Below the pieces are notes generated by a model. It did no database searches. It saw only the letters and a list, made by a program, of their open reading frames with translations, and was not told the origin of the DNA. Source: Steroidobacteraceae bacterium (GTDB lineage Bacteria > Pseudomonadota > Gammaproteobacteria > Steroidobacterales > Steroidobacteraceae). Taken from it: a stretch of DNA of 64,000 nt. The stretch lies in contig JANWJS010000053.1 of NCBI GenBank assembly GCA_025451845.1, positions 89,998 through 153,997 on the forward strand, written 5' to 3'. Position 1 is the first letter of the stretch. Each line of letters opens with the position of its first letter. The position numbers were made by a program, and so were the translations under genes. Below, one piece after another: positions 44,666 to 55,482 of the stretch.

Positions 44666-45421
44666 ATGGAAACCGCCGACCTCAGTCACCACATCTCCCG
44701 TCGCTTCAACGAAGACCTCGAGCGCGTGCGCAGTAAGGTGCTCGCCATGGGCGGCTTCGTGGAGCAGCAGCTGCATAAGGCGATCACCGCGCTGACCGAG
44801 GGCGACAGCTCCCTCGGCGAATCGGTGGCGCTCGGGGACTACCAGGTGAACAACATGGAGGTTTCGATCGACGAGGAGTGCAGTCGGATTCTGGCGACAC
44901 GCGCGCCCGCGGCAGGCGACCTGCGAGTCATCGTGGCCATCATCAAGACCATCACCGACCTCGAGCGTATCGGCGACGAGGGTGAGAAGATCGGCTACAT
45001 CGCCTCGCGGCTCGCGACCATGGAGCGCCCCGCCGACAAGTACCGCGAGATCAAGCATCTCGGCCGCATCGTCTCGGAGATGGTCCATGATGCGCTCGAC
45101 GCTTTCGCCCGGATGGATGCGGAGTCGGCCCTGCGCGTCGCGCGGCAGGACCGCCTGGTCGATGAGGAGTACGAGGCCATCCAGCGCCAGAGCATCACCT
45201 TCATGATGGAGGATCCGCGCACCATCCGTCGTGCGCTGGACGTTATGTGGGTCGTGCGCGCACTGGAGCGCATTGGCGACCACGCGAAGAACATCAGCGA
45301 GTACGTCATATATATGGTGTACGGCAAAGACGTGCGCCATACATCGCTGGATGATGTGGAGCGTGAGTTGCGAGAGCGCGCCATCCCGCCGGGCGAGCCG
45401 AAGCCTACGGTGGTCCCATGA
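44666..45421 (+). CDS. phoU: Phosphate transport regulator PhoU
   Basis: Two-domain three-helix-bundle protein of 251 aa, the usual size. It has the N-terminal HISRRFNEDLERVRSKVLAMG, the conserved E-x-x-x-D motif RVIVAIIKTITDLERIGDEG, and the second copy VMWVVRALERIGDHAKNISE. PhoU links the Pst transporter to PhoR to signal phosphate sufficiency. In E. coli it follows pstB, but here it lies with phoBR, upstream of dsbB. The stop overlaps the dsbB start as ATGA. Confidence 0.94.
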   Translation: METADLSHHISRRFNEDLERVRSKVLAMGGFVEQQLHKAITALTEGDSSLGESVALGDYQVNNMEVSIDEECSRILATRAPAAGDLRVIVAIIKTITDLERIGDEGEKIGYIASRLATMERPADKYREIKHLGRIVSEMVHDALDAFARMDAESALRVARQDRLVDEEYEAIQRQSITFMMEDPRTIRRALDVMWVVRALERIGDHAKNISEYVIYMVYGKDVRHTSLDDVERELRERAIPPGEPKPTVVP

Positions 45422-45945
45422 GCGGAGCGCCGCTCATGGCGGTGAACCGGCCCGCAAGCGCGTTGCCGCGCCGCCCGATCAATTTCGCGGGGTTTCTGAT
45501 CTGCGCCGGGCTCATCGCCTACGCGCTCTACGCGCAGTTCCATCTCGGACTCGACCCCTGTCCGCTCTGCATCTTCCAGCGCATCGGCATCGCCGCCCTC
45601 GGCGTGGTGTTTCTCATCGCCGCGCTGCACAACCCGGGGGGATGGGGCACGCGCGTCTACGCCACCTTCATTGCAATTGCCGCCCTGGCCACCGTGGCGG
45701 TCGCCGCGCGCCAGGTGTACCTGCAACACCTGCCACCGGGCGCCATCCCTTCCTGCGGCGCGCCACTCTCGATGATGCTGAAGTTCATGCCGCTCACCAC
45801 GGTGATCCGCAAGGTTCTCACCGGCAGCGGGGAGTGCGGCATCGTCAACTGGACGTTCCTGGGACTCGCCATGCCCGCCTGGGTGCTCATTTGGGCGGCC
45901 TTCCTCGGCGCCGCCGGGCTGCTCGCGAACGCGAGGCGTTCCTGA
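45418..45945 (+). CDS. dsbB: Disulfide bond formation protein DsbB
   Basis: Inner-membrane quinone-linked oxidase that re-oxidises DsbA; 175 aa with four hydrophobic helices. The first cysteine pair is LDPCPLCIFQRIG, and the second pair Cys in PSCGAPLSM and SGECGIVNWTFLG; spacing matches DsbB. The ATG at 45418 overlaps the phoU stop; a second Met at 45436 is possible. Its placement with phosphate genes is probably incidental cotranscription. Confidence 0.9.
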   Translation: MSGAPLMAVNRPASALPRRPINFAGFLICAGLIAYALYAQFHLGLDPCPLCIFQRIGIAALGVVFLIAALHNPGGWGTRVYATFIAIAALATVAVAARQVYLQHLPPGAIPSCGAPLSMMLKFMPLTTVIRKVLTGSGECGIVNWTFLGLAMPAWVLIWAAFLGAAGLLANARRS

Positions 45946-45957
45946 GCCGGTACTCTC

Positions 45958-47088
45958 CTACGTCAGGAGATTTCTCAGCACGTTGCAATACATTCGATGG
46001 AGCGCGTCGATATCCGTAAGCCGCACGCATTCATTCACCTTGTGAATTGACGCGTTCACGACCCCAAGCTCCACGACCTGCGCTCCCATGGGTGCGATGA
46101 AGCGGCCGTCCGAGGTCCCACCGCCCGTGGACATCTTGGGTTCCCGGCCCGTTACCTCCTCGATCGCTGCTCTCACCGATTCCGACAGCTTTCCCGGCAG
46201 CGTGTAGAACGGCTCACCGGATACATACCATTCGATCGTGTAGCGCACCCCGTGCTTGCGCAGAATGCCCTCTACCGTCTCTTTCAGACCGTCGAGCGTC
46301 TGGACCGGTGAATACCGCAGGTTGAAGCGCGCCTTGAGGTCTCCCGGTATGACGTTCGGCGCGCCGGTGCCCGCATTGAGGTTCGAGACCTGAAAGCTCG
46401 TCGGATCGAAATGCTCCGTCCCGGCATCCCACACGCGGCTCGTCAGCTCCGCGAGAGCCGGCGCCAGCTTGTGCACCGGATTCTCCGCCAGATGGGGGTA
46501 AGCGACGTGTCCCTGCACGCCGTGGACCGTCAGCCGGCCGCTGAATGACCCCCGCCGACCGATTTTGATGGTGTCCCCGATCGATCCCTCGCTCGAGGGC
46601 TCGCCCACCAGGCACCAGTCGATGCGCTCCTGCCGGGCCGCCAGCGCTTCGACGACGCGCTTGGTGCCATCGACCGATGGGCCTTCCTCGTCACTGGTGA
46701 TGAGAAAGGCGATGCGGCCGCGGTGCCTGGGATGGGCGGCGACGAACTCTTCCGTCGCGGTGATCATCGCAGCGAGGCCGCTCTTCATGTCAGCCGCGCC
46801 CCTGCCGTAGAGCAGGCCATCGCGGACGGTGGGTACGAAGGGATCACTGCGCCACTCTTCCAGCGGTCCCGTCGGCACGACGTCCGTGTGGCCGGCGAAG
46901 CAGAACACCGGGCCGTCCTCGCGGCCGTGACGTGCCCAGAAATTCTCCACGCTGCCGAAGCGCAGCGGCTCGACCTCGAATCCGAGCGCCCGCAGGCGCC
47001 CCATCAGCACCACCTGGCAGCCCTCGTCGGCGGGCGTCACGGAGCGGCGGGCCATGAGGTCACGGGTGAGCTCGAGGGTGGCGGACAT
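45958..47088 (-). CDS. dapE: Succinyl-diaminopimelate desuccinylase
   Basis: Zinc-dependent hydrolase (EC 3.5.1.18) of the lysine/meso-DAP pathway, 376 aa from the ATG at 47088, the usual length. Metal ligands appear in [24 protein letters not shown] and [13 protein letters not shown], with the base Glu in the last; the end has the His in [17 protein letters not shown] region. The longer frame to 47151 has no support. It supplies the substrate for epimerisation and works with DapD and DapC, whose genes lie 6 kb away past the pst genes. Confidence 0.95.
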   Translation of the reverse strand: MSATLELTRDLMARRSVTPADEGCQVVLMGRLRALGFEVEPLRFGSVENFWARHGREDGPVFCFAGHTDVVPTGPLEEWRSDPFVPTVRDGLLYGRGAADMKSGLAAMITATEEFVAAHPRHRGRIAFLITSDEEGPSVDGTKRVVEALAARQERIDWCLVGEPSSEGSIGDTIKIGRRGSFSGRLTVHGVQGHVAYPHLAENPVHKLAPALAELTSRVWDAGTEHFDPTSFQVSNLNAGTGAPNVIPGDLKARFNLRYSPVQTLDGLKETVEGILRKHGVRYTIEWYVSGEPFYTLPGKLSESVRAAIEEVTGREPKMSTGGGTSDGRFIAPMGAQVVELGVVNASIHKVNECVRLTDIDALHRMYCNVLRNLLT

Positions 47089-47285
47089 GTCTGCGGTTCG
47101 GGGGTGGCAAACGGCTGGCGCGTTTATAAGGTGCTCGCGCCGGGGGGGCAAGCGCTTTCTTCGGTGGGCTGCCGGCCCGAAGTCGCGGGGAGCGTGTCAC
47201 ACAGGCGCAACCTTCAGCGGGGAGAATGCGCGCCGCGCGCCCCGGCTCGCCGATGAGTTGCTTGGCCGTGGCGCCAGCGGGGCCG

Positions 47286-47314
47286 CTGTCATGAAGCTGT
47301 CACATTTGTGACAT
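47286..47314 (+). promoter_or_regulatory. Strong Pho box upstream of the porin and pst genes
   Basis: CTGTCAT-GAAG-CTGTCAC matches the Pho box consensus in both 7-base halves, and a third related half, GTGACAT, follows with the same 11-base periodicity. It lies about 75 nt before the porin start and probably drives the porin-pstSCAB unit. Confidence 0.75.
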
Positions 47315-47387
47315 GTAATGCGCGCTTCCCGCCTGCGGGACATTCGTCGGACGACACCGACACAATAAGTCAACCACGGAGCCACTC

Positions 47388-48602
47388 ATGTTCAAGAAAC
47401 CCCTCGCCGTGTCATTCGCAGTAGCCGCCGCTCTGGGCGCTCTGGGGGTCGAGACGGCGCTGGCCGACGTGCCACTGCCGACCATTGGCGGCCGGATCTA
47501 CACGGACCTGACCCATATCCGGCAGCAGAACAAGGGCACCGATACTTCCAATAGCGGCACCGGTATCGACGTGAAGCGCTTCTACATCATCATCAACGAG
47601 AAGTTCGACGACATGTGGTCCGCAAAGCTCGAGACCGACGCTACGTACAATAGTGTCACGGCCAGCACCTGCAGCGGCTCCGGCGCGACTTTGAAGTGCA
47701 CCACCGGCACGACCGCCCAGCAGGTCGATCTCTATATGAAGAACGCCTACCTGCAGATGACCCTGGATCCGGCGTTCTGGGTACGCCTCGGCGAGTCCGA
47801 CAACCCCTGGATCCCGTTCGTCGAGGGTGTCTATAACCATCGATACGTGGAGAATGCGCTGATCGATCGACTGAAGGTCGGCAGCTCGGCTGACTGGGGA
47901 CTCAGCATCGGCGGTGATCTGCTCGGCAAGACGCTGAGCTACCAGGTATCGGCGGTTGAAGGGAACGGCTACAAGAACCCGACGCGCTCGAAGACCATGG
48001 ACGTGGAAGGCCGGATCAGCTATCAGCCGATCACCGGCTTGTACTTTGCGATCGGCGGCTACGAGGGCAAGCTGGGGCAGGACAAGTACGCCAACAATGT
48101 GACGCTCGCCGGAGTCTCGGTGCCGCAGACCTATCGCAACGCCAGCCGCGGCGATGCCTTGGTTGCCTATGTGGGTTATGGGCTGCGGGTGGGCGTCGAG
48201 TATTTTGAAGCGAAGAACTGGATCAATGGAACAAGCGGCGGGAGCGACGTGCCGGAGTTCACCAGCAGCGGCGCTACAAACCCGAGCGACAAGGCGGACG
48301 GCGAGTCCGTGTTCGCCTCGTACGACTTCACGCCCATGTGGGGTGTGTTCGGCCGCTACGACAATGCGAAGCTGAGCAAGGATCTTGCCCCGGACCTCAA
48401 GGACCAGTATTTCGACATTGGTCTCGAGGCGCATCCTTTCAATAGGGACAAGAAGAACATCGACGTAGCGCTCGTCTACAAGCATGAGAAGACGGATGGC
48501 GGACCGGCAGGCAGCAGCTTCAGCACGACCAACGGCAGCAGCTTCAACGAGGCTGACGGCAAGTATGACGAAGTCGGTATCTGGGCCCAGGTCAATTTCT
48601 GA
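47388..48602 (+). CDS. Outer-membrane porin, probably phosphate-induced
   Basis: A 404-aa beta-barrel with a signal peptide (MFKKPLAVSFAVAAALGALG, cleaved after about ALAD) and a barrel that ends in VGIWAQVNF with the terminal Phe needed for assembly. It resembles the OprP/OprO-type porins: FYIIINEKFDDMWSAKLETD, FWVRLGESDNPWIPFVEGVY and YLQMTLDP. Placement behind a Pho box and 43 nt before pstS suggests entry of phosphate across the outer membrane. Phosphate specificity is not proven from sequence. Confidence 0.8.
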   Translation: MFKKPLAVSFAVAAALGALGVETALADVPLPTIGGRIYTDLTHIRQQNKGTDTSNSGTGIDVKRFYIIINEKFDDMWSAKLETDATYNSVTASTCSGSGATLKCTTGTTAQQVDLYMKNAYLQMTLDPAFWVRLGESDNPWIPFVEGVYNHRYVENALIDRLKVGSSADWGLSIGGDLLGKTLSYQVSAVEGNGYKNPTRSKTMDVEGRISYQPITGLYFAIGGYEGKLGQDKYANNVTLAGVSVPQTYRNASRGDALVAYVGYGLRVGVEYFEAKNWINGTSGGSDVPEFTSSGATNPSDKADGESVFASYDFTPMWGVFGRYDNAKLSKDLAPDLKDQYFDIGLEAHPFNRDKKNIDVALVYKHEKTDGGPAGSSFSTTNGSSFNEADGKYDEVGIWAQVNF

Positions 48603-48645
48603 GAACCCGGTGAAGATTCAAACCATCAAGACGCGGAGGTATTTC

Positions 48646-49677
48646 ATGAAAGGTTTCAGTCTGAAGTCGCTGCCGGCGCGGTTCGCGGTGCTCGCGCTCG
48701 CGTCGGCGGCGAGCGTGCCAGTGTTCGCGGCCGGACAGATCACGGGTGCCGGCAGCACGTGGGTCTACCCGCTGGTCGCCAAGTGGGCCGATGCCTACAG
48801 GACGAAGACGGCCACCCAGGTCAATTACCAGCCGATCGGCTCGGGCGGCGGCATCGCGCAGGTCGAGGCGGGGACGGTCGCCTTCGGCGCGAGCGACAAG
48901 CCGCTGACTTCGGATGTCCTGCGCCAGCATCACCTGGTCCAGTTCCCGACCGCGATCGCGGGCGAGGACATCGTCTACAACCTCCCGGGGATTCAAGCCG
49001 GACAGCTCATCGTGAGCGGTCCCGTGGTCGCCGACATCTTCATGGGCAAGATTACCCGCTGGAACGATCCGGCGCTCAAGAAGCTGAATCCCGGACTCGC
49101 GCTGCCGGACATGCCGATCAGCGTCGTGCATCGCTCGGACGGCTCGGGCACGACGTTCACCTTCGCCAACTATCTGTCGAAGGTGAGTCCCCAGTGGAAG
49201 TCGCAGGTCGGTGCTGACACGTCTGTTGCATGGCCCACTGGCCTCGGCGGCAAGGGCAACGAGGGAGTCGCCTCTTACGTGCAGCGCATCAGGGGCGCCA
49301 TCGGGTACGTGGAGTATGCGTACATCCTCGAGAATCACATGCAGTACGCACGGATGATCAACAGCGCGGGCAAGCTCGTGACTCCCAGCCTCGCCGCCTT
49401 CCAGTCCGCCGCGGCCAACGTCGACTTCACCAAGGCGCAGGACTTCTACGTGATTTTGACCGATCAGCCCGGGGCCAACAGCTGGCCGATCTCCGGCTGC
49501 ACGTGGCAGATCCTGCGGACCGACGCGCAGAAGTCGGTCAACGAGCAGGTGACCCAGTTTTTCCTCTGGGGTTTCGAGCAGGGCCAGTCGATGGCGGAGT
49601 CGATCGCCTTCGGCCCGCTGCCTGCGAGTACCGTCCAGGCGATCAAGGTATACTGGAAGCAGAACCTCGGGATCTGA
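48646..49677 (+). CDS. pstS: Phosphate-binding periplasmic protein PstS
   Basis: Substrate-binding protein of the Pst ABC transporter, 343 aa. GGAGGT lies 5 nt before the ATG at 48646. The signal peptide ends in SVPVFA before AGQITGAGSTWVYPL. The ligand region is typical: NYQPIGSGGGIAQVEAGTVA, FGASDKPLTSDVL, FMGKITRWNDPALK and HRSDGSGTTFTFANYLS. It binds orthophosphate in the periplasm and delivers it to PstCA. The longer frame upstream into the porin gene is rejected. Confidence 0.95.
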   Translation: MKGFSLKSLPARFAVLALASAASVPVFAAGQITGAGSTWVYPLVAKWADAYRTKTATQVNYQPIGSGGGIAQVEAGTVAFGASDKPLTSDVLRQHHLVQFPTAIAGEDIVYNLPGIQAGQLIVSGPVVADIFMGKITRWNDPALKKLNPGLALPDMPISVVHRSDGSGTTFTFANYLSKVSPQWKSQVGADTSVAWPTGLGGKGNEGVASYVQRIRGAIGYVEYAYILENHMQYARMINSAGKLVTPSLAAFQSAAANVDFTKAQDFYVILTDQPGANSWPISGCTWQILRTDAQKSVNEQVTQFFLWGFEQGQSMAESIAFGPLPASTVQAIKVYWKQNLGI

Positions 49678-49858
49678 CCCCTCTCGGCCTGCCGGGAACA
49701 TTCGAGGCGACATGAACGGGACGGGCGGCCGCGCGCCATGGCGGCCGGCCGCTCGCGCCCCCAGACCACTTGGATCGGCGACCGCGCAAGCCCGCGGCCG
49801 CCGATCCGCGCTTACGAGACGGAGCGAGACGAGTGAGCCATCGACTCGGGCAGAGGCC

Positions 49859-50824
49859 ATGAGCTCTGCCGAAGCTTTTGCGCGACACCTCGCGGGTCAG
49901 CGGCTGCGCGAGCGGATCTTCCGAGCCTCGACCCTGGCCGCCGCGATACTCCTGCTTCTGCTCCTCGGAGGGGTCGTGGTCTCGCTGCTTCACGGCGCCT
50001 GGCCGGCGTTCGACCGCTTCCGGCTGGCCTTCATCACTCAGGATGTCTGGAATCCGGTCACCAACCGCTACGGCGCGCTGTCGGCGATCTACGGGACGGT
50101 CGTGACCTCGGTGCTCGCGATGATCCTCGCATTGCCGGTGAGCTTCGGCATCGCGGTCTTCCTCACCGAGCTCGCCCCGCCGTGGCTGAAACGGCCGGTG
50201 GGCGTGGCCATCGAGCTGCTCGCGGCCATTCCCAGCATCATCTTCGGGATCTGGGGACTGTTCGTACTCGCCCCGGTGCTGCAGGAGTCGGTCGAGCCGT
50301 GGATCGACGGTCACCTGGGGAAGCTGCCGCTCGTCGGTGCGCTCTTCCAGGGCGCCCCGTACGGCATCGGCTTTCTGACGGCGGGGATCGTACTGGCGAT
50401 CATGATCATCCCGTTCATCTCGGCTGTGATCCGCGATGTGTTCGACACGGTTCCGGACGTACTCAAGGAGTCCGGCTACGGGCTCGGCGCCACCACCTGG
50501 GAGGTCATCTGGAAGGTCGTGGTCCCGTACTCGCGCAGCGGGATGATCGGCGGCATCATGCTCGGCTTGGGTCGCGCGCTCGGGGAGACGATGGCGGTGA
50601 CCTTCGTCATCGGCAACGCGCATCAGATCAGCGCGTCGCTGCTCGCGCCGGGTACGACGATTTCCGCGGCCATTGCCAACGAGTTCACGGAAGCTACTAC
50701 GCCCCTCTACACCTCCTCGCTGATTGCACTTGGGGTATTGCTCTTCGTCATCACCTTCGCGGTGATCGCGGCCGCACGCCTCATGTTGCTGCGGCTCGGC
50801 CGTCGGGGCCTGGCATCCGTATGA
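49859..50824 (+). CDS. pstC: Phosphate ABC transporter permease PstC
   Basis: Inner-membrane subunit of the Pst transporter, 321 aa with six helices. The EAA-like ATPase-contact loop is [40 protein letters not shown] and [15 protein letters not shown] are typical. The ATG at 49859 follows CAGAGG; the open frame back to 49712 is Arg/Pro-rich and non-coding in style. The end overlaps the pstA start as ATGA. Confidence 0.94.
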   Translation: MSSAEAFARHLAGQRLRERIFRASTLAAAILLLLLLGGVVVSLLHGAWPAFDRFRLAFITQDVWNPVTNRYGALSAIYGTVVTSVLAMILALPVSFGIAVFLTELAPPWLKRPVGVAIELLAAIPSIIFGIWGLFVLAPVLQESVEPWIDGHLGKLPLVGALFQGAPYGIGFLTAGIVLAIMIIPFISAVIRDVFDTVPDVLKESGYGLGATTWEVIWKVVVPYSRSGMIGGIMLGLGRALGETMAVTFVIGNAHQISASLLAPGTTISAAIANEFTEATTPLYTSSLIALGVLLFVITFAVIAAARLMLLRLGRRGLASV

Positions 50825-51675
50825 AGCGCCGCGCCGTCCGCAAGAGCGTCAACGTGCTCGCCCTCGGGCTGTCGGCGCTCATGACGGCAATCGGCCTCAT
50901 TTTTCTCGGGGCGATCCTCTGGACGCTGGTGAAGGACGGCGTCGCGGGCATGTCCGCCGCAGTGTTCACTCAAAACACTCCGCCGCCCGGAACCGCGAGC
51001 GGCGGCTTGCTGAACGCCATCTACGGCAGCGCCATCATGACGGTACTCGGCATCCTCATCGGCGCACCGATCGGCATACTCGCCGGGACGTATCTCGCGG
51101 AATACGGGCGCAAATCCGCGCTGAGCTCCGTGATCCGTTTCATCAACGACGTGCTGCTCAGCGCGCCATCGATCATCATCGGGCTCTTCGTCTACGAGCT
51201 CGTCGTCGTCCCCATGGGGAATTTCTCCGCCATCTCGGGAGCGATCGCGCTTGCGATCATTGCCATGCCGGTGATCGTGCGAACCACGGAAGACATGTTG
51301 AACCTCGTGCCGCAGGGTATGAAGGACGCCTCCACGGCCATGGGTGCTTACCCCTGGCGCACCATCACCAGCATCGCGTATCCGGCGGCCCGCAGCGGCA
51401 TGGTCACGGGCCTCCTGCTCGCGGTGGCGCGCATCAGCGGCGAGACCGCGCCGCTGTTGTTCACAGCACTCAACAATCAGTTCTGGAGCACCAGCCTCAA
51501 GGCGCCGATGGCCAACCTGCCAGTGGTGATCTTTCAGTTCGCCCTCAGCCCGTATGCCAACTGGCAGCAGCTCGCCTGGGCGGGGGCGCTTCTCATCACG
51601 TTCGCGATTCTCGTTCTGAGCATCATTGCGCGCGTGGCGGTGTCCCGCCTGGGGCCGGGAGCGGCCCGGAAATGA
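50821..51675 (+). CDS. pstA: Phosphate ABC transporter permease PstA
   Basis: Second permease subunit, 284 aa with six helices. Seen: GIPGG-like [51 protein letters not shown] and the ATPase-contact loop [20 protein letters not shown]. The ATG at 50821 overlaps the pstC stop; an in-frame extension back to 50182 lies inside pstC in another frame and is a shadow. Its stop overlaps the start of the first pstB. Confidence 0.95.
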   Translation: MKRRAVRKSVNVLALGLSALMTAIGLIFLGAILWTLVKDGVAGMSAAVFTQNTPPPGTASGGLLNAIYGSAIMTVLGILIGAPIGILAGTYLAEYGRKSALSSVIRFINDVLLSAPSIIIGLFVYELVVVPMGNFSAISGAIALAIIAMPVIVRTTEDMLNLVPQGMKDASTAMGAYPWRTITSIAYPAARSGMVTGLLLAVARISGETAPLLFTALNNQFWSTSLKAPMANLPVVIFQFALSPYANWQQLAWAGALLITFAILVLSIIARVAVSRLGPGAARK

Positions 51676-52478
51676 GCGTCCCGCAGAGACAGTTGGATCA
51701 CGGACGACCCGAGGAGGGCGCCGCGGCCATCAAGATCGAAGTTCGGCATTTGAACTTCTACTACGGTCTCTCGCAAGCGCTGAAGGATGTGAGCCTCACG
51801 TTGCGCGACCGAAGCATCACCGCCTTCATCGGCCCCTCCGGATGCGGCAAGTCGACGCTCCTGCGGGTCTTCAATCGCATGTATGCGCTCTATCCGGGCC
51901 ATCGTGCCGTGGGGGAGGTCCTGCTCGATGGACAGGACATCCTCGCGCCGTCCGTCGATGTGGCGGACCTGCGGCTGCGTGTCGGCATGGTGTTCCAGAG
52001 GGCCACCCCCTTTCCGATGTCGATTTTCGAGAATGTGGCGTTCGGGCTGCGGCTGGCGCGGCGGATCGGCAGGGGAGAGCTGCGTGATCGCGTGCAGCAG
52101 GCCCTGCAGGATGCGGCGATGTGGGAGGAGGTCAAGGACAAACTGCAGGAGGACGGCCGCAGCCTCTCGGGCGGGCAGCAGCAGAGGCTCTGTATTGCGC
52201 GTACGATAGCGCTGGAGCCTGAAGTCATCCTGTTCGACGAGCCTACGGCGGCGCTCGATCCCATCTCAACCCTGCGGGTCGAAGAGACGCTGCAGAGCCT
52301 GCGCGAGAAGTACTGCATCGCCGTCGTGACGCACAATCTGCAGCAGGCCGCCCGTGTCTCCAACTTCACGGTATTCATGTACCTGGGCGAGCTCATCGAG
52401 ATGGGGTCTACCGGACAGATCTTCACCGCGCCGAAGGATCGCCGGACCGACGACTACGTGACGGGCAGGTTCGGGTGA
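51672..52478 (+). CDS. pstB: Phosphate ABC transporter ATPase PstB, first copy
   Basis: ATP-binding subunit, 268 aa. Walker [21 protein letters not shown]-loop [20 protein letters not shown], signature [20 protein letters not shown], Walker [15 protein letters not shown] and the switch His in [13 protein letters not shown] are all intact. It lacks a long N-terminal extension. Start overlaps pstA as ATGA. A second complete pstB follows with a GTGA overlap, so the transporter may have a hetero- or alternative ATPase pair. Confidence 0.95.
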   Translation: MSVPQRQLDHGRPEEGAAAIKIEVRHLNFYYGLSQALKDVSLTLRDRSITAFIGPSGCGKSTLLRVFNRMYALYPGHRAVGEVLLDGQDILAPSVDVADLRLRVGMVFQRATPFPMSIFENVAFGLRLARRIGRGELRDRVQQALQDAAMWEEVKDKLQEDGRSLSGGQQQRLCIARTIALEPEVILFDEPTAALDPISTLRVEETLQSLREKYCIAVVTHNLQQAARVSNFTVFMYLGELIEMGSTGQIFTAPKDRRTDDYVTGRFG

Positions 52479-53422
52479 GCGCGGTGCCCGGAGATGACAT
52501 GATCCACGAACCCAGGCGCGCCGACTCCAACGTTGCCGGCGGATCCGATGCGGGCCGCCGCCTCAGCGAGGGCGGCTTGAATCTCAAGCCGAGCGGCCGC
52601 GTGCACGTTCCCGACTCGCTCGATGCGGGTTCCCCGGGCCGGGCCGTGGGAGAGGCCTCGGTGGCGGATCCGGTGTTCTCCTGCCGCGATGTCAGCGTGT
52701 TCTACGGCGCCAAGCAGGCGCTCAAGGGCGTGACGATCGATGTGGCGCGCCGGCAGGTACTCGCCGCCATCGGGCCCTCAGGCTGTGGGAAGTCGACGTT
52801 TCTGCGTTGTCTCAACCGCATGAACGACACCATCCCGGGCGCGCGGGTGACCGGAACGATCACGCTGGACGGCCGGGACATCTATTCGAAGCGTCAGGAC
52901 GTTGCGCAGCTGCGCGCTCGGATCGGAATGGTCTTTCAGAAGCCGAATCCCTTTCCGAAGTCGATCTACGACAACGTGGCTTACGGGCCTCGCATTCACA
53001 AGCTCACCCGCAGCCGCACGGACCTCGATGAGCTCGTCTTCACCAGCTTGGCTAGAGCGGGCCTCTGGGACGAGGTCAAGGACCGGCTGGGCTCGCTCGC
53101 GATCGGACTTTCCGGCGGCCAGCAGCAGCGCCTCTGCATCGCTCGCGCGCTCGCCGTGCAGCCCGAGGTCATTCTCATGGACGAGCCATGCTCCGCGCTC
53201 GATCCCATCGCGACCGCGCATGTCGAGGATCTCATCGAGCAGCTGCGCGCCTCCTACGCCATCGTGATCGTGACGCACTCCATGCAACAAGCCGCGCGTG
53301 TCTCGCAACGAACGGCCTATTTCTACATGGGGCAGTTGATCGAGGTCGGCGATACCGATCGCGTGTTCACCAACCCGCAGCACCGGCTCACCGAGGACTA
53401 CATCACGGGGCGTTTTGGCTGA
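52475..53422 (+). CDS. pstB: Phosphate ABC transporter ATPase PstB, second copy
   Basis: A second PstB, 315 aa, complete in all motifs: [14 protein letters not shown] [89 protein letters not shown] and [13 protein letters not shown]. It carries about 65 extra residues at the N-terminus, low-complexity and of no recognised fold. This copy is closer to the E. coli consensus ([23 protein letters not shown]) than the first. A GTG start at 52475 overlaps the first pstB; internal starts would trim the extension. Confidence 0.92.
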   Translation: MSAVPGDDMIHEPRRADSNVAGGSDAGRRLSEGGLNLKPSGRVHVPDSLDAGSPGRAVGEASVADPVFSCRDVSVFYGAKQALKGVTIDVARRQVLAAIGPSGCGKSTFLRCLNRMNDTIPGARVTGTITLDGRDIYSKRQDVAQLRARIGMVFQKPNPFPKSIYDNVAYGPRIHKLTRSRTDLDELVFTSLARAGLWDEVKDRLGSLAIGLSGGQQQRLCIARALAVQPEVILMDEPCSALDPIATAHVEDLIEQLRASYAIVIVTHSMQQAARVSQRTAYFYMGQLIEVGDTDRVFTNPQHRLTEDYITGRFG

Positions 53423-53428
53423 GAGCCG

Positions 53429-54265
53429 CTACTCGGCGCTGCGCAGGAGATCATTGATCGACGTTTTGGCGCGCGTCTGTGCGTCCACACGCTTGACGAT
53501 GACCGCGCAATAAAGCCCGTACCGGCCGTCGGCCGAAGGTAACGTACCGGGTACGACCACGGACCCTGCCGGAATGCGCCCCTGCAGGATCTGCCCGCTC
53601 GTGCGATCGTAGATCCGCGTGCTCTGCCCGATGAATACTCCCATCGAGATGACCGAGCCCGCCTCGACGACCACGCCCTCGACGATCTCCGAGCGCGCGC
53701 CGATGAAGCAGTCGTCCTCGATGATGGTCGGGGTCGCCTGCAGCGGCTCGAGAACGCCGCCGATGCCGACACCGCCCGAGAGATGCACGTTGCGTCCAAT
53801 CTGCGCGCAGGAGCCGACCGTGGCCCAAGTGTCCACCATGGTGCCGGAGCCGACATACGCACCGATGTTGATGTAGCTCGGCATCAGCACGACGTTTGCT
53901 GCTACGAAGGCCCCCCTGCGGACGATGGCGTGGGGGACGACGCGCGCCCCGGATGCGCGCAGCTCCGCCTCCGTCGCGCCCGCATATTTCAGCGGGACTT
54001 TGTCATAGAAACGCGTGAATCCCGCATCCATCATCGCATTGTCGCGGGTGCGGAAATAGAGCAGCACCGCTTTCTTGAGCCATTCATTGACGACCCAGAG
54101 GCCGTCCTTCGGCTCTGCGACGCGCGCGCTGCCCGCATCGAGCATGCCGATGCACTTTTCCAACACCCCCTCGAGCCCCGCCGGGATGTTCTTCGGGGTG
54201 ATCTCGGCGCGAAACTCGAAAGCGGCGTCGATGGCGGATTGGAGGTTCCTGAGATCGTCGTTCAT
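53429..54265 (-). CDS. dapD: Tetrahydrodipicolinate N-succinyltransferase
   Basis: Lysine/DAP pathway enzyme (EC 2.3.1.117) with a left-handed beta-helix, 278 aa. The hexapeptide repeats run from about residue 110 to 230 ([60 protein letters not shown]). It uses succinyl-CoA. Its start overlaps the dapC stop as ATGA, so dapC-dapD form a coupled pair; the convergent pstB ends only 6 nt away. Confidence 0.95.
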   Translation of the reverse strand: MNDDLRNLQSAIDAAFEFRAEITPKNIPAGLEGVLEKCIGMLDAGSARVAEPKDGLWVVNEWLKKAVLLYFRTRDNAMMDAGFTRFYDKVPLKYAGATEAELRASGARVVPHAIVRRGAFVAANVVLMPSYINIGAYVGSGTMVDTWATVGSCAQIGRNVHLSGGVGIGGVLEPLQATPTIIEDDCFIGARSEIVEGVVVEAGSVISMGVFIGQSTRIYDRTSGQILQGRIPAGSVVVPGTLPSADGRYGLYCAVIVKRVDAQTRAKTSINDLLRSAE

Positions 54266-55464
54266 GATGGATTCCGTTGCACGAATTCACGGATGCGCTC
54301 GGCAGCCTGGATGCACTGTTCCACAGGCGGCACCAGCGAGATGCGGACGCGGCCAGCGCCAGGATTGCCGTCGGAGCCCGCACGCGCAAGGTAACTGCCA
54401 GGCAGTACCGTGACGGCCTGGCTGGCGTAGAGGTCGCGCGCGAACCGCTCATCGTCCCCGCGCACGTCCGGCCAGAGATAGAACGCTCCATCCGGCTTGG
54501 CGGCCTCGAGGCAGGGGGCGAGTATCGGCAGCACGCGCTCGAATTTTTCCTGGTAGAGGCGCCGGTTGTGCGCAGCGTACTCCTCATCCTGCCAGGCGGT
54601 GATGCTCGCAAGCTGCGTGGGCACCGGCATCGCGCTGCCGTGATAGGTGCGGTAGAGCAGGAAGCGCGCGATGATCTCGGGGTCGCCGCAGACGAAGCCG
54701 GACCTCAAGCCCGGCACGCTCGAGCGTTTGGAGAGGCTGTGGAACACCACGCAACGCTCGAAGCGCCCGTGCCCGGCGGCGAGGCAGGCCTCGAGCAGTC
54801 CCGGGGGAGGGGAGCGCTCATCGAGGTAGATTTCGCTGTAGCACTCATCCGCGGCGATGATGAAGTCGTGCCGCGCGGCGAGTGCGAGCGCGCGGCGCAG
54901 GAAGTCGCGCGACAGCACCCGGCCGGTCGGGTTTCCGGGACTGCAGACGAACAACACCTGACAGCGGCGCCAGAGGCTCTCCGGCACCGCATCGAGATCG
55001 GGCGTATAGCCGTTGGCTGCCGTGGTGGCGAGAAAATGGGGCTGGGCGCCGGCGAGCAGGGCCGCTCCCTCGTAGATCTGATAGAACGGATTCGGCATCA
55101 AGACCAGTGCGTCGCTGCGGCCGTCGACTGCCGCCTGCACGAAGGCGAAGAGCGCCTCGCGGGTGCCGTTGACGGGCAGCACCATGGTGGCGGCATCGAC
55201 GCTTGCGCCCGCAAGGTGATAACGCCTCTCGAGCCAGTGCGCGCACGCCGAGCGCAGCTCCGGAAGCCCCGCGGTCGTGGGATAGGTGCCCAAACGATGC
55301 AGATTCTCGCGCAGCGTCGCGAGCACGCTCGCCGGCGGCTCGTGCCGGGGCTCGCCGATCCACATGTCGATGGGCGCGAGGCCCGCAGGCGCGCTCACGA
55401 CGGACTTCAGGCGCGCCAGCCGCTCGAACGGGTACGCATGCAACCGGGTCAGCAGCGGATTCAT
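54262..55464 (-). CDS. dapC: Succinyldiaminopimelate transaminase
   Basis: PLP aminotransferase (EC 2.6.1.17) of the DAP pathway, 400 aa. Fold-type I motifs: [72 protein letters not shown] and the Schiff-base region [20 protein letters not shown]. Specificity as DapC is supported by the dapD overlap; relatives of ArgD-type are unlike this. It lies 18 nt after glnD. Confidence 0.9.
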   Translation of the reverse strand: MNPLLTRLHAYPFERLARLKSVVSAPAGLAPIDMWIGEPRHEPPASVLATLRENLHRLGTYPTTAGLPELRSACAHWLERRYHLAGASVDAATMVLPVNGTREALFAFVQAAVDGRSDALVLMPNPFYQIYEGAALLAGAQPHFLATTAANGYTPDLDAVPESLWRRCQVLFVCSPGNPTGRVLSRDFLRRALALAARHDFIIAADECYSEIYLDERSPPPGLLEACLAAGHGRFERCVVFHSLSKRSSVPGLRSGFVCGDPEIIARFLLYRTYHGSAMPVPTQLASITAWQDEEYAAHNRRLYQEKFERVLPILAPCLEAAKPDGAFYLWPDVRGDDERFARDLYASQAVTVLPGSYLARAGSDGNPGAGRVRISLVPPVEQCIQAAERIREFVQRNPS

Positions 55465-55482
55465 CCGGACATCCGCCGCGGC

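Noticed and set aside
49712..49858. N-terminal extension of pstC
   Set aside because: Arg/Pro-rich stretch unlike PstC; the ATG at 49859 has a plausible ribosome binding site and gives normal length.
50182..50820. In-frame extension upstream of pstA
   Set aside because: It overlaps pstC in another frame and has shadow-like composition; the ATG at 50821 fits PstA length and the ATGA overlap.
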